From Comamonadaceae bacterium (GTDB lineage Bacteria; Pseudomonadota; Gammaproteobacteria; Burkholderiales; Burkholderiaceae_C): a stretch of DNA of 7,250 nucleotides. The translations under genes and the position numbers were made by a program. Positions 1 to 6,026 of the stretch are shown here, one piece after another. How positions within the stretch are numbered: the first letter of the stretch is position 1; each line of letters opens with the position of its first letter. Location of the stretch: NCBI GenBank assembly GCA_024642025.1, contig JAHEBY010000136.1:1-7250 (forward strand), in the 5' to 3' direction. The notes under the pieces were generated by a model, which saw only the letters and a program-made list of their open reading frames with translations, did no database searches and was not told the origin of the DNA.

Positions 1-1890
1 AGCTACCGGGTTCACAAGGGTTTTGCCCACGAGCACGTTGCCCTGAGCGCCGGGGTTCAACGCATGGTCCGCTCCGATCTTGGTGCGGCCGGCGTGATGT
101 TCACGATTGATACCGAATCCGGATTTAGCGACGTGGTGTTCATCACCTCCAGCTACGGCCTGGGTGAAACCGTGGTCCAGGGCGCCGTCAACCCGGACGA
201 GTTCTATGTCCACAAGCCCATGCTGCGCGCAGGCAAGCGGGCGTTGATCCGGCGGAGCTTGGGCTCCAAGCTCATCCAGATGCAGTTCACCAGCGCTGAA
301 GAAAAAACCAGCGGCGGTCCCCTCAAAGGCAAGCTCGTCAAAACCGTAGACGTGCCCACCGAAATGCGTAATCGGTATTCGTTGACCGATGCCGACGTCG
401 AAAAACTGGCGTCATATGCACTGGTGATCGAAGAGCATTACGGTCGCCCCATGGACATTGAATGGGGCAAGGACGGCCAGGACGGCGAACTCTATATCCT
501 GCAGGCCCGCCCCGAAACCGTGAAGAGCCAGAGCGCCGGCAAGGCAGAGCATCGCTACAAGCTCAAGGGCAAGGGCAACGTTCTCGTCGAGGGCCGGGCC
601 ATTGGTCAGAAGATCGGCACCGGGCCAGTTCGGGTTGTACACAACATCAGCGAGATGGACAAGGTTCAGCCGGGTGATGTGCTGGTGGCCGACATGACCG
701 ACCCCAACTGGGAGCCCGTCATGAAGCGGGCCTCGGCCATCGTCACCAACCGGGGCGGGCGCACCTGCCATGCGGCCATCATTGCACGGGAACTGGGGAT
801 TCCGGCTGTTGTGGGCTGTGGCGATGCCACCGAAAAGCTCAAGGACGGCGTCTTGGTGACCGTGAGCTGCGCTGAAGGTGATACCGGCTATGCCTATGAC
901 GGTCTGCTGGAAACTGAGGTGATTGAAGTGGAGCGTGGCGCGATGCCGGAGATTCCGGTGAAGATTTCCATGAATGTGGGCAATCCCCAGCTGGCTTTTG
1001 ACTTCTGTCAGCTCCCCAATGCGGGGGTGGGTCTGGCCCGCCTCGAATTCATCATCAACAACAACATTGGCGTGCATCCCAAGGCGATTCTGGACTACCC
1101 GAATGTCGATGCCGACTTGAAGAAGGCGGTCGAGTCGGTGGCGCGTGGCCACGCGTCGCCGCGTGCGTTTTATGTCGATAGGGTGGCGGAGGGCGTTGCC
1201 ACCATTGCTGCAGCGTTCTGGCCCAAGCCCGTCATTGTGCGCTTGTCGGATTTCAAGAGCAACGAGTACCGCAAGCTCATCGGCGGCAGCCGCTACGAAC
1301 CAGAGGAAGAGAACCCCATGCTGGGCTTTCGCGGCGCCACACGGTACATCAGCACCGAGTTTGGCGAAGCCTTTGCGATGGAGTGTGAAGCGCTCAAGCG
1401 CGTGCGCAACGACATGGGCCTGTCCAACGTTGAGATCATGGTGCCGTTTGTGCGAACCGTGGCTCAGGCGAAAAAGGTGACGGACCTGCTGGCGAACCAG
1501 GGACTAAAGCGCGGTGAAGCCGATCTCAAAGTGATCATGATGTGCGAGATTCCCAGCAACGCGATTCTTGCAGACGATTTTCTGGAGTTTTTTGACGGCT
1601 TTTCGATCGGCTCCAACGATCTGACGCAACTCACGTTGGGGCTGGACCGCGATTCGGGTCTGGAACTGCTGGCTGCCGATTTCGACGAGCGCGACAAGGC
1701 TGTGGAGGCCTTGATCGCCATGGCCATCAAGGCCTGCAAGGCGCAGGGCAAGTATGTCGGTATTTGCGGGCAGGGGCCCAGCGATCACCCTGACTTCGCG
1801 GCGTGGCTCATGGAGCAGGGCATCAGCTCGATATCCCTGAACCCGGACTCCGTGGTACAGACGTGGCGCGGTCTGGCGAAGAAGTCCTGA
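1..1890 (+). CDS. ppsA: Phosphoenolpyruvate synthase (pyruvate, water dikinase), 5'-truncated
   Basis: Cytoplasmic enzyme of gluconeogenesis that converts pyruvate, ATP and water to phosphoenolpyruvate, AMP and phosphate. The frame is open from base 1, and the codons before the first ATG at 64 already match the family, so that ATG is internal. 629 residues are visible; about 164 are missing compared with the 792-residue E. coli enzyme. Order of parts (visible codon numbers): end of the ATP-grasp nucleotide-binding domain, with IEW around codon 153-155 and the QARP motif at 168-171; the swivelling phosphohistidine domain, with GGRTCHAA and the phospho-accepting His at codon 257 (bases 769-771); then the PEP/pyruvate TIM-barrel, with LARLEF near 345-350, VRLSDF near 413, the metal-binding Glu of MCEIPSN at 516, GSNDLTQ with Asn539/Asp540, and the catalytic Cys of GICGQGPSD at 589. 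All key residues are intact, so it should be active. No terminator follows it. Confidence 0.97.
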   Translation, partial: SYRVHKGFAHEHVALSAGVQRMVRSDLGAAGVMFTIDTESGFSDVVFITSSYGLGETVVQGAVNPDEFYVHKPMLRAGKRALIRRSLGSKLIQMQFTSAEEKTSGGPLKGKLVKTVDVPTEMRNRYSLTDADVEKLASYALVIEEHYGRPMDIEWGKDGQDGELYILQARPETVKSQSAGKAEHRYKLKGKGNVLVEGRAIGQKIGTGPVRVVHNISEMDKVQPGDVLVADMTDPNWEPVMKRASAIVTNRGGRTCHAAIIARELGIPAVVGCGDATEKLKDGVLVTVSCAEGDTGYAYDGLLETEVIEVERGAMPEIPVKISMNVGNPQLAFDFCQLPNAGVGLARLEFIINNNIGVHPKAILDYPNVDADLKKAVESVARGHASPRAFYVDRVAEGVATIAAAFWPKPVIVRLSDFKSNEYRKLIGGSRYEPEEENPMLGFRGATRYISTEFGEAFAMECEALKRVRNDMGLSNVEIMVPFVRTVAQAKKVTDLLANQGLKRGEADLKVIMMCEIPSNAILADDFLEFFDGFSIGSNDLTQLTLGLDRDSGLELLAADFDERDKAVEALIAMAIKACKAQGKYVGICGQGPSDHPDFAAWLMEQGISSISLNPDSVVQTWRGLAKKS

Positions 1891-1905
1891 TTCGACGACG
1901 ATCCA

Positions 1906-2481
1906 ATGCGTTTGACAGCCTTTTACATTCAAAAAGTACAGGCTGTTGTACTGGTTTTTCTGGGCCGTAGCAGTGCCGCCTTGATGCGGTTCCAGAAGAT
2001 GCTGGCGATGGCGCCGGGCAACCGCTATGCCATGGCCAGTCGGGCACATCTCATCGGCCAACTCGGCGACACGCAGGGTGCTGTTGCCGCGCTGCGCGAG
2101 CTGGTTGCCACCCACCCGGGTGATTCCGCTGCCTGGTTTAACCTGGGTTATCAACTCAATGATTTGGACCTGCCAGCCGAGGCGGAAGTCGCGTTTGGGC
2201 ATGCGCTGGGTATCGACCCAAAAATGGATCGTGCCTGGTATGGGTTGGCGCTGGCGCTTATTCGACTGGGGCGTCTGGACGAAGCCCGGCTGGCGCTGCT
2301 CCAAAATACGCAGTTGCAACCCATGAGCCCATACGGTTGGTACCAGCTCGCCCGGGTGCAAATGGATCGCCGCGAGTTCGCGGAGGTTCGCCAGATCATC
2401 GCGCACCTGCGCCAGTTTGAGCCCAGGTTTGCCAAACAGCTGGAGCGGGAAACGGGGGGCATGCAAGCATGCGCGCAGTGA
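1906..2481 (+). CDS. Tetratricopeptide repeat protein, four TPRs
   Basis: 191-residue protein of unknown specific role. Four consecutive TPR units of about 34 residues are visible at residues 39-71, 72-105, 106-139 and 140-173, each with the W/Y-x-x-L-G/A pattern in helix A, small residues in helix B and a closing Pro. TPRs form a helical groove for protein partners, so it is probably an adaptor. Residues 1-37 have a hydrophobic helix (AVVLVFLG) followed by a degenerate fifth repeat; this could be a membrane-facing helix, but I see no cleavable signal peptide. The ATG at 1906 has no clear Shine-Dalgarno sequence. It is preferred over ATG 1984 because the N-terminal segment resembles what I remember of Burkholderiales homologues. 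It lies 15 nt after ppsA and overlaps the next gene by 13 nt, suggesting co-transcription and a possible link to the transporter downstream. Confidence 0.85.
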   Translation: MRLTAFYIQKVQAVVLVFLGRSSAALMRFQKMLAMAPGNRYAMASRAHLIGQLGDTQGAVAALRELVATHPGDSAAWFNLGYQLNDLDLPAEAEVAFGHALGIDPKMDRAWYGLALALIRLGRLDEARLALLQNTQLQPMSPYGWYQLARVQMDRREFAEVRQIIAHLRQFEPRFAKQLERETGGMQACAQ

Positions 2482-2732
2482 GTGAATCACGAAACCTGTA
2501 TTGGCGAAAGAACCTGCGTGTGACGGGAGTTTTGCTTGCGATATGGTTCGTTGTGACCTTTGTTGTGAGTTACTTTGCGCGCGAGCTGAGCTTTGTTTTT
2601 TTTGGCTGGCCCTTCAGCTTTTGGGTCGGAGCGCAAGGATCGCTGGTCGTCTATGGCCTCATCATCTGGTTTTATGCCCGCCGCATGGACCGCCTGGATG
2701 CCGAGTTTGGCGTGCAGGAAAGTGAAGACTGA
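2469..2732 (+). CDS. DUF4212 protein, putative sodium:solute symporter small subunit
   Basis: 87-residue inner-membrane protein. Two hydrophobic segments are visible, at about residues 18-37 (VTGVLLAIWFVVTFVVSYFA) and 50-68 (FSFWVGAQGSLVVYGLIIWF). They follow a short N-terminus with the RNLYWRKNLR motif and precede a charged tail with ARRMDRLD. This is the usual size and layout of the DUF4212 small-subunit family found directly upstream of VC_2705-type symporters, much as YjcH (a different family) sits before ActP in E. coli. The start is ATG 2469, inside the 3' end of the TPR gene and 9 nt after a run of six G. An in-frame GTG at 2478 that overlaps the TPR stop codon as GTGA is a possible alternative. 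The overlap suggests translational coupling. A role in assembly or stability of the transporter is inferred. Confidence 0.88.
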   Translation: MRAVSESRNLYWRKNLRVTGVLLAIWFVVTFVVSYFARELSFVFFGWPFSFWVGAQGSLVVYGLIIWFYARRMDRLDAEFGVQESED

Positions 2733-2734
2733 AC

Positions 2735-4840
2735 GTGGATTCACCCACCGGTCGCGAAAGTGCAGCCGCCCGCGCGGCTTTCAAAAAAAGCCTCAATAAG
2801 GTCTACGGCTGGTACACGGGTGGATTCGTCGTTTTCGTCATCACGCTGGGCGGACTTGAGTTAATGGGCTTGTCCAGAGACTGGATCGGCTTCATCTTCC
2901 TGATTGCAACGATCGGCCTCTACGCCAGCATCGGCATCATGAGCCGCACCAATGATGCGAACGAGTATTTTGTTGCCGGGCGGCGTGTGCCAGCCGTCTA
3001 CAACGGCATGGCAACCGGAGCAGACTGGATGTCTGCCGCATCATTCATCGGTCTGGCGGGCACCCTGTATCTCACGGGCTATAGCGGGCTTGCGTTCATC
3101 ATGGGCTGGACTGGCGGCTACTGCCTGGTTGCACTCTTTCTGGCTCCGTACCTGCGCAAGTTTGGCCAGTTCACGGTCCCTGACTTTCTCGGGGACCGTT
3201 ACGGCGGCAACTTGCCCCGCCTGATTGGCGTGGTGGCCACCATCCTGTGCTCGTTCACTTATGTCGTGGCTCAGATTTATGGCGTGGGCCTGATTACTTC
3301 GCGCCTGACGGGCGTTGCCTTCGAGTTGGGCATTTTTCTGGGCTTGGGCGGCATTCTGGTTTGCTCTTTTCTGGGTGGCATGCGCGCGGTGACCTGGACG
3401 CAGGTGGCGCAATACATTGTCCTGATTGTTGCTTTCATGATTCCCGTGGTATGGCTGTCGGTCAAGCAAACCGGCGTACCCATTCCGCAGGCGGTATATG
3501 GCTATCAGCTGGAAAAAGTGTCAGCGCTGGAAAAGACACTGGCCAACGACCCAAAGGAACTTGAAGTGCGCGAGATATTCGCACGACGGTCGGCCGCACT
3601 CGGCGAGAAATTAAAAAACCCGGCGGCCGCTCTTGTGGCAGACAAAAGTGCTGCAACCAAAAAGGTTGCCGAACTGAGCGGCGCGGACGGAAACCCGTTT
3701 GAACTCACCATGGCCGAGAAAGCTCTGCTGGCATTGCCCAAAGACGAGGCTACGGCAGTAAAGGCGTGGACGGTGGCCAAGGCAAATGCCGACACACGCG
3801 CCAAGCCGCTCAACGGTATGCCGCCACACGCGCAGCAGTTTGCAGGGGATCCCAAAGGGGATACTTCAGCCCGGCAGGCGTATGACGTGTCGCGGCGCAA
3901 TTTTCTGGCATTGATGTTTTGCCTGATGGTGGGCACTGCCGCGCTGCCACATATTTTGATGCGGTACTACACCGTGCCGAGCGTCCGTGAGGCGCGCAAA
4001 TCGGTTACCTGGTCGTTGTTTTTCATCTTTTTGTTGTACTTCACGGCACCGGCTCTGGCTGTTTTGGTGAAATATGAAGTCTTTACCGAGGTGGTCGGTG
4101 TGCCATTTGACCAGCTGCCGGCATGGATGGCGGCGTGGCACAAGGTCGACCCCACGTTGCTCTCGGTTACTGACATCAACCACGATGGCCTGTTGCAACT
4201 TGGCGAAATATCGATCGGTGGCGACATCATCGTGCTTGCTACGCCCGCCATTGCCGGTCTGCCGTACGTCATTTCAGGCCTGGTGGCGGCCGGCGGCTTG
4301 GCGGCGGCACTGTCAACCGCGGATGGCTTGCTGCTGACCATTGCCAATGCGCTGAGCCATGACATGTATTACAAGATGATTGACCCCAATGCGTCGGCGG
4401 GGCGACGCGTGGCCATTTCAAAGATCCTGCTGTTGGTGGTTGCCTTGGCTGCGGCCTACGTGGCTGCGCAAAAGCCAGCGGACATCCTGTTTTTGGTATC
4501 CGCGGCGTTTTCGTTTGCGGCGGCAGCTTTTTTCCCGGTGTTGGTGTTGGGAATTTTCTGGAAACGGACGACGGGTCTGGCCGCGTCGCTGGGCATGGTG
4601 AGCGGGCTCGGCGTCACGATTTACTACATGGTGACCACGCAACCCTGGCTTCGCGGTGTGTTTGGTGTGACCTCGCCTGTGCACCTCCTGTGGGACATTC
4701 AGCCGATCTCGGCAGGGCTGTTCGGCGTGCCCGTGGGCTTTGCCACGATCATTCTGGTGAGTCTGGTGACTCGCCCGCCCGACGAGAAGGTGCAAGAGCT
4801 GGTGGAATATGTCCGCTATCCCAACCTCACCCAGGATTGA
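2735..4840 (+). CDS. Sodium:solute symporter, VC_2705-like large subunit
   Basis: 701-residue inner-membrane transporter of the solute:sodium symporter (SSS) family, with a LeuT-type fold; the substrate is unknown, probably a small monocarboxylate such as acetate. The start is GTG 2735, 2 nt after the DUF4212 stop; an in-frame TGA at 2723-2725 rules out ATG or GTG starts upstream. Visible parts: hydrophobic helices at about 26-44 and 50-69; the first core helix with NEYFVAGRR and NGMATGADWMSAASF (76-104); core helices up to about 245; a charged Ala/Lys/Glu-rich insertion at about 257-388; helix NFLALMFCLMVG with LPHILMRYYT (389-416); an EF-hand-like loop at 480-491; the AALSTADGLLLT segment (524-535) typical of the Na+ site region; then further C-terminal helices. 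It is about 150 residues longer than the 549-residue ActP, mainly from the insertion, the EF-hand loop region and the N-terminus. It is probably coupled to the two genes before it. Confidence 0.92.
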   Translation: MDSPTGRESAAARAAFKKSLNKVYGWYTGGFVVFVITLGGLELMGLSRDWIGFIFLIATIGLYASIGIMSRTNDANEYFVAGRRVPAVYNGMATGADWMSAASFIGLAGTLYLTGYSGLAFIMGWTGGYCLVALFLAPYLRKFGQFTVPDFLGDRYGGNLPRLIGVVATILCSFTYVVAQIYGVGLITSRLTGVAFELGIFLGLGGILVCSFLGGMRAVTWTQVAQYIVLIVAFMIPVVWLSVKQTGVPIPQAVYGYQLEKVSALEKTLANDPKELEVREIFARRSAALGEKLKNPAAALVADKSAATKKVAELSGADGNPFELTMAEKALLALPKDEATAVKAWTVAKANADTRAKPLNGMPPHAQQFAGDPKGDTSARQAYDVSRRNFLALMFCLMVGTAALPHILMRYYTVPSVREARKSVTWSLFFIFLLYFTAPALAVLVKYEVFTEVVGVPFDQLPAWMAAWHKVDPTLLSVTDINHDGLLQLGEISIGGDIIVLATPAIAGLPYVISGLVAAGGLAAALSTADGLLLTIANALSHDMYYKMIDPNASAGRRVAISKILLLVVALAAAYVAAQKPADILFLVSAAFSFAAAAFFPVLVLGIFWKRTTGLAASLGMVSGLGVTIYYMVTTQPWLRGVFGVTSPVHLLWDIQPISAGLFGVPVGFATIILVSLVTRPPDEKVQELVEYVRYPNLTQD
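3503..3898 (+). other. Charged insertion within the symporter (residues ~257-388)
   Basis: About 130 residues, rich in Ala, Lys, Glu and Asp and without any hydrophobic span. It lies between the core helix ending VVWLSV and the helix starting NFLALMF. The first half has a helical, coiled-coil-like look (LEKVSALEKTLANDPKELEV). By LeuT-fold topology this is the loop between core helices 5 and 6, which would face the periplasm; that placement is inference. In ActP the same loop is only about 40 residues long. It remains in frame with normal codon use, so it is part of the protein and not a disruption. Confidence 0.65.
4172..4207 (+). other. EF-hand-like loop coded within the symporter
   Basis: Residues 480-491 read DINHDGLLQLGE. 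This matches the canonical 12-residue EF-hand calcium loop: Asp at position 1, Asn at 3, Asp at 5, Gly at 6, a hydrophobic residue at 8 and Glu at 12. It lies between core helices 7 and 8, just before the STADG sodium-site segment, in the loop that corresponds to the outward gate loop (EL4) of LeuT-fold transporters. Calcium binding is inferred from the pattern alone. Confidence 0.6.
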
Positions 4841-4855
4841 CCCTGCAAAGTCCCA

Positions 4856-4885
4856 TTGGACGACTGTAAGGGTTTCTGACATAAT
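4856..4885 (+). promoter_or_regulatory. Candidate sigma-70 promoter of the rpsF operon
   Basis: The -35-like TTGGAC (4856-4861) and the -10-like CATAAT (4880-4885) are 18 nt apart. The -10 is extended by TG at 4877-4878, one base before the hexamer, which can make up for the weak -35. Transcription would start near 4892 and give a leader of about 130 nt before rpsF. No better pair is seen between the symporter and rpsF. Confidence 0.5.
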
Positions 4886-4900
4886 GCTGGGTTCCGCCTT

Positions 4901-4935
4901 GCCATACCTCAATTCGACGCTGAGGGTGGCTTTTT
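4901..4935 (+). terminator. Hairpin plus T5 in the rpsF leader (terminator or attenuator)
   Basis: The arms GCCATACCTCA (4901-4911) and TGAGGGTGGC (4921-4930) form ten pairs, one of them G-U, with one bulged A, around a 9-nt loop; TTTTT follows at 4931-4935. This is the only terminator-like structure after the symporter, 60 nt past its stop codon. It lies downstream of the best rpsF promoter candidate, so it would also act inside the rpsF leader. Its 3' arm can pair alternatively with bases 4937-4945. Confidence 0.45.
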
Positions 4936-5010
4936 CGCCGTTCAGGCAGCCCGACAGGTTCGAATGATCGATCTAAATGTTGATCGACTACTTGAATTGG
5001 GGCAATCCAC

Positions 5011-5016
5011 AAGGAG
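5011..5016 (+). promoter_or_regulatory. rpsF ribosome binding site
   Basis: AAGGAG is followed after 5 nt by ATG 5022. This site decides the rpsF start: an in-frame ATG 45 nt upstream (4977) has no comparable site, and its extra residues are absent from the bS6 family, which begins MRHYE. Confidence 0.85.
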
Positions 5017-5021
5017 TATTC

Positions 5022-5396
5022 ATGCGTCATTATGAAATCATCCTCATGATCCATCCGGATCAGAGCGAACAGGTTCCAGCGATGCTGGAACGTTACAAGG
5101 GCATGATCACCGCTGGCGGTGGCAAAGTGCACCGCGTAGAAGACTGGGGCCGCCGGCAACTGGTCTACATGATCAACAAGCTTGCCAAAGCGCACTACCT
5201 GTGTGTGAATATTGAAGCCGATCAGGCTGTCATGGCTGAGCTTGAGCACGCGTTCAAGTTCAATGATGCCGTGTTGCGTCACCTGACTGTTTCGCGGAAA
5301 AAAGCTGATACGGCGCCTTCATCCATGATGAAGACCGTCGAGCGCGAAGACGCCCGCAAGAACCAGCAGGCCGAGTTTCACGGTTCAGATCGCTAA
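5022..5396 (+). CDS. rpsF: 30S ribosomal protein bS6
   Basis: 124-residue ribosomal protein that pairs with bS18 on the platform of the 30S subunit, binding the central domain of 16S rRNA. It begins with the family signature MRHYEIILMIHPDQSEQVP. Further hallmarks are HRVEDWGRRQLVY (about residues 42-54), INKLAKAHY (56-64) and FKFNDAVLRHL (79-89). The first 95 or so residues align closely with E. coli S6. The C-terminal tail is basic and Gln-rich and ends FHGSDR. It lacks the acidic Glu-rich end of E. coli S6 that RimK extends, so that modification is unlikely here. It is the first gene of the rpsF-priB-rpsR-rplI operon, 22 nt before priB. Confidence 0.98.
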   Translation: MRHYEIILMIHPDQSEQVPAMLERYKGMITAGGGKVHRVEDWGRRQLVYMINKLAKAHYLCVNIEADQAVMAELEHAFKFNDAVLRHLTVSRKKADTAPSSMMKTVEREDARKNQQAEFHGSDR

Positions 5397-5413
5397 CCCA
5401 GACTTTTATCGTT

Positions 5414-5421
5414 GAGGAGTG
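5414..5421 (+). promoter_or_regulatory. priB Shine-Dalgarno fused to its GTG start
   Basis: GAGGAGTG: the purine-rich GAGGAG (5414-5419) runs straight into GTG (5419-5421), leaving no usual 5-9 nt spacer. An in-frame TGA at 5413-5415 closes off anything upstream. The next possible start is TTG 5440, 11 nt after GAGG at 5425-5428, but that would remove the conserved Asn-Gln at the start of the first strand. Confidence 0.45.
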
Positions 5422-5718
5422 GTTGAGGCAGCAAACCAGTTGATTTTGACGGCCCGTATCGTTGAGCTGGATGCCATGCGATACACACCGGCCGGACTGC
5501 CAGCCCTGAACATCAAGCTCGAACATGAGTCCGAACTTCAGGAAGCAGATCAAAAACGACAGGTCAAAGCCGCTTTAAAAGCTGTTGCCTTTGGATCGAT
5601 CGCTGAACGGCTGGCCTCGCAGGCACCCGGAAGTGACTGGACATTCAAAGGCTTTCTGGCAACACCCCGCAACGGCAAGTACGTGGTTTTTCATATTCAA
5701 GAATTTTTGCAAGATTAA
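5419..5718 (+). CDS. priB: Primosomal replication protein N (PriB)
   Basis: 99-residue single-stranded-DNA-binding OB-fold protein. It works with PriA and DnaT-type factors to reload DnaB at stalled replication forks, usually as a homodimer. The segment NQLILTARIVE (residues 6-16) corresponds to NRLVLSGTV of E. coli PriB, and RYTPAGLPALNIKLEHES (21-38) corresponds to the S-P-S-G-I-P...LEHRS region. GFLATPRNGKYVVFHIQ (about 79-95) forms the last strands. Length is close to the 104 residues of E. coli. It lies between rpsF and rpsR as in E. coli, 22 nt after rpsF and 14 nt before rpsR. The start is uncertain: GTG 5419 is chosen because it keeps the whole first strand. No ATG is available at the N-terminus. 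Confidence 0.9.
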   Translation: MVEAANQLILTARIVELDAMRYTPAGLPALNIKLEHESELQEADQKRQVKAALKAVAFGSIAERLASQAPGSDWTFKGFLATPRNGKYVVFHIQEFLQD

Positions 5719-5732
5719 TTTAGGAGCCCATC

Positions 5733-6014
5733 ATGCCCGGACCCAAACGTTTTGGTAAAGACAAGCGACCCAAGCGCCCAGCGCAAAACCTGCTGTTCAA
5801 GCGCAAGCGCTTTTGCCGTTTTACCGTAACTGGTGTTGAAGAGATCGACTACAAAGATATCGACACACTGCGTGACTTCATTGCCGAGAACGGCAAAATC
5901 ATTCCTGCCCGCCTGACGGGTACCCGCGCCATTTTCCAGCGCCAGCTCAATACCGCCATCAAGCGCGCGCGCTTCCTCGCGATGTTGCCGTACAGCGACC
6001 AGCATCGCATCTAA
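5733..6014 (+). CDS. rpsR: 30S ribosomal protein bS18
   Basis: 93-residue ribosomal protein that forms a heterodimer with bS6 in the 30S platform. The core FKRKRFCRFT (residues 22-31), EIDYKDIDTLRDFI (about 37-50), GKIIPARLTGTRAIFQRQL (54-72) and IKRARFLAMLPY (75-86) match E. coli S18 almost position for position. The protein is 18 residues longer than the 75-residue E. coli form, because of a basic N-terminal stretch (MPGPKRFGKDKRPKRPA). The start is supported by TAGGAG at 5721-5726, 6 nt before the ATG. Only one Cys is present, so it is not a zinc-binding version. It is 12 nt before rplI. Confidence 0.98.
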   Translation: MPGPKRFGKDKRPKRPAQNLLFKRKRFCRFTVTGVEEIDYKDIDTLRDFIAENGKIIPARLTGTRAIFQRQLNTAIKRARFLAMLPYSDQHRI

Positions 6015-6026
6015 GGGAGATAAAAC

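Noticed and set aside
64..66. ATG 64 as the start of ppsA
   Set aside because: The frame is open to base 1 and the codons before it encode conserved PEP synthase sequence (for example HKGFAHEHVALSAG), so the gene is simply cut by the window.
412..1152. Open frame of 246 codons on the - strand inside ppsA
   Set aside because: Fully opposite conserved PpsA motifs including the phosphohistidine site; the translation is low-complexity and has no domain I recognise.
1912..1917. TTGACA just inside the TPR gene as a promoter
   Set aside because: The expected -10 position (about 1935-1940) reads AGTACA, a poor match; probably chance.
1504..2490. Long open frame on the - strand (328 codons) across the end of ppsA and the TPR gene
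   Set aside because: It lies opposite two well-supported genes and crosses their junction. The translation has no recognisable family, and long antisense frames are common in GC-rich coding DNA.
4968..4987. TCGATC/GATCGA inverted repeat upstream of rpsF
   Set aside because: A 6-bp stem with an 8-nt loop made of short self-complementary GATC-type words; too weak to claim as an operator or regulatory hairpin.
4977..5021. Upstream ATG (4977) as the rpsF start
   Set aside because: It would add 15 residues not found in bS6, while ATG 5022 has AAGGAG at the right distance and gives the exact family N-terminus.
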